In this document: piece by piece, positions 5,737 through 6,804 of the stretch
How positions within the stretch are numbered: position 1 is the stretch's first letter
Layout of the letters: the number at the start of each line of letters is the position of its first letter
Origin: Candidatus Omnitrophota bacterium
Lineage (GTDB): Bacteria; Omnitrophota; Gorgyraeia; Gygaellales; Profunditerraquicolaceae
Reading direction: 5' to 3'
Assembly (NCBI GenBank): GCA_017995695.1
Contig: JAGOIJ010000090.1
Location: forward strand, 1 to 6,804
Length of the DNA stretch: 6,804 nucleotides
Position numbers and translations under genes: made by a program
The notes under the pieces: generated by a model
Databases searched by the model: none
The model's input: the letters and a program-made list of their open reading frames with translations, nothing else
What the model was told of the DNA's origin: nothing

Positions 5737-6804
5737 GTGCAAATTCCGTTTGTTGATCTTAAAAGCCAGTATTATACCTTGCGGCAGGAGATAGATGCTG
5801 CCATGCATGCTGTTATAGAAGAATCGGCGTTTATTGAGGGTAAGTATGTCGCCGCCTTTGAGCAATCCTTTGCGCAAAAATATGGCGTCAGGCATTGTAT
5901 TACGGTTGCTAATGGGACAGATGCGCTTTTCATTGTTTTTAAATGTTTAGGTATCGGCACCGGCGATGAAGTTATTACCACGGCTTCAAGCTGGATATCC
6001 ACTTCGCAAACAATCACGCAGGCAGGGGCACGCGTTGTTTTTGTGGATATTGAGCCGCGCTACTATACTATTGATGTTAATCAGATTGAGAGCAAAATCA
6101 CTTCCCGCACCAAGGCTTTAGTGCCCGTGCACTTGTATGGCCATCCTGCGGCAATGGATGCCATACAAGAGCTTTGCCGCAAACATCATCTTTTGCTCGT
6201 TGAGGATTGCGCTCAGGCTCACTTTGCTGCATATAAAGGCGCGCGGGTTGGAACCTTTGGCTTTGCCAACACGTTTAGTTTTTACCCTGCCAAGAATCTG
6301 GGGGCGTATGGTGATGCCGGCGCGATCGTGACTAATGATGACGCGCTTGCCCGGGCAATGAGGATGTTTTCTCGCTACGGCGGCCTAGAAAAACACCAGC
6401 ATGAGATTGAGGGGATCAATAGCCGGACTGACGGTTTACAAGCCGCTATCCTTTCGGTAAAGCTACAGCATATTGATGGGTGGAATCAGCGTCGCCTTGC
6501 GCACGCTTGTTTGTATAATGAGTTACTCAAGGATATACCCGGCGTCACGACCCCTCAGATTCGCCAAGATTCGACGCATGTATTTCACGTATATGCTGTG
6601 ATGGCCAAGCGGCGCGATGAACTTCAGCAATTTCTTAGTTCGCGCGGCATTGCGACGGCTATTCATTATCCGGTAGCGCTGCCATTCCTTCCTGCCTATC
6701 GGTATCTGGGGCATGGGCCAGATGATTTTCCTGTAGCCTATCAGCACCAGCTTCAGACACTATCATTGCCGATGTACCCTGAATTATCCCGGGAACAGAT
6801 AGAC
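5737..6804 (+). CDS. DegT/DnrJ/EryC1/StrS family sugar aminotransferase (3' end outside window)
   Basis: The frame runs from a GTG at 5737 to the last base without a stop, giving 356 residues of a protein that is usually about 370-400, so little is missing. It is a fold-type I PLP enzyme that transaminates keto groups of nucleotide sugars, normally with glutamate as donor. It starts IPFVDLKSQY (3-12), typical of the family, then has ANGTDAL (58-64, cofactor phosphate contact), SSWISTSQTI (84-93), VDIEPRYYTID (103-113), PVHLYGHPA (130-138), VEDCAQAH (155-162, D157 for the pyridine nitrogen) and FSFYPAKNLGAYGDAGAI (180-197) with catalytic K186. EGINSRTDGLQAAIL (225-239) and IHYPVALP (309-316) complete the active site. 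SLPMYPEL near the cut end (343-350) is the usual C-terminal region. The keto substrate may come from the Gfo/Idh oxidoreductase encoded at 1587-2621, as in WlbA/WlbC-type pairs; that link is inference. Family near certain, sugar and carbon position unknown. Confidence 0.93.
   Translation, partial: MQIPFVDLKSQYYTLRQEIDAAMHAVIEESAFIEGKYVAAFEQSFAQKYGVRHCITVANGTDALFIVFKCLGIGTGDEVITTASSWISTSQTITQAGARVVFVDIEPRYYTIDVNQIESKITSRTKALVPVHLYGHPAAMDAIQELCRKHHLLLVEDCAQAHFAAYKGARVGTFGFANTFSFYPAKNLGAYGDAGAIVTNDDALARAMRMFSRYGGLEKHQHEIEGINSRTDGLQAAILSVKLQHIDGWNQRRLAHACLYNELLKDIPGVTTPQIRQDSTHVFHVYAVMAKRRDELQQFLSSRGIATAIHYPVALPFLPAYRYLGHGPDDFPVAYQHQLQTLSLPMYPELSREQID

Overview
The window is a compact, single-strand (+) gene cluster of seven genes, cut at both ends. 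By content it is part of a surface-polysaccharide or sugar-nucleotide biosynthesis locus of a bacterium. It holds the C-terminal half of a radical SAM protein, then six genes separated by 3-36 bases. I see no hairpin-plus-T-run terminator, no clear promoter, and no RNA gene, insertion sequence or CRISPR array. The genes are probably read as one polycistronic message that starts before the window and continues past it. Composition looks even and moderate in GC throughout (by eye), with strong AAGGAG-type ribosome binding sites. The radical SAM gene (probably with an upstream B12-binding domain) beside cell-surface sugar enzymes is a style common in uncultured Gram-negative-type lineages such as Omnitrophota. 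That taxonomic guess is weak, because no marker gene is present.

Layout: (1) 3-449, end of a radical SAM protein; (2) 468-1577, extended SDR epimerase with a four-cysteine insertion, closest in memory to the dTDP-L-rhamnose 4-epimerase group; (3) 1587-2621, Gfo/Idh/MocA NAD(P)-dependent sugar oxidoreductase; (4) 2625-3626, ATP-grasp carboxylate-amine ligase-like protein; (5) 3655-4938, class III PLP aminotransferase resembling 2,2-dialkylglycine decarboxylase; (6) 4969-5700, family 2 glycosyltransferase with an atypical DxD region; (7) 5737-6804 and beyond, DegT/DnrJ/EryC1/StrS sugar aminotransferase, open at the window end.

How they may work together (inference): the epimerase and the Gfo/Idh oxidoreductase remodel a nucleotide sugar, the latter making a keto-sugar. 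The DegT-type enzyme transaminates the keto-sugar to an amino sugar. The ATP-grasp enzyme could join a carboxylate (an amino acid or acyl group) to an amine or acid on the sugar, and the DGD-like class III enzyme may make or modify that small amine/keto building block. The glycosyltransferase would transfer a sugar to a lipid carrier or growing glycan. The least ordinary part is the adjacent ATP-grasp and class III aminotransferase pair inside a sugar cluster. It suggests an amino-acid-like decoration of a surface glycan, but the sequence alone does not prove it.
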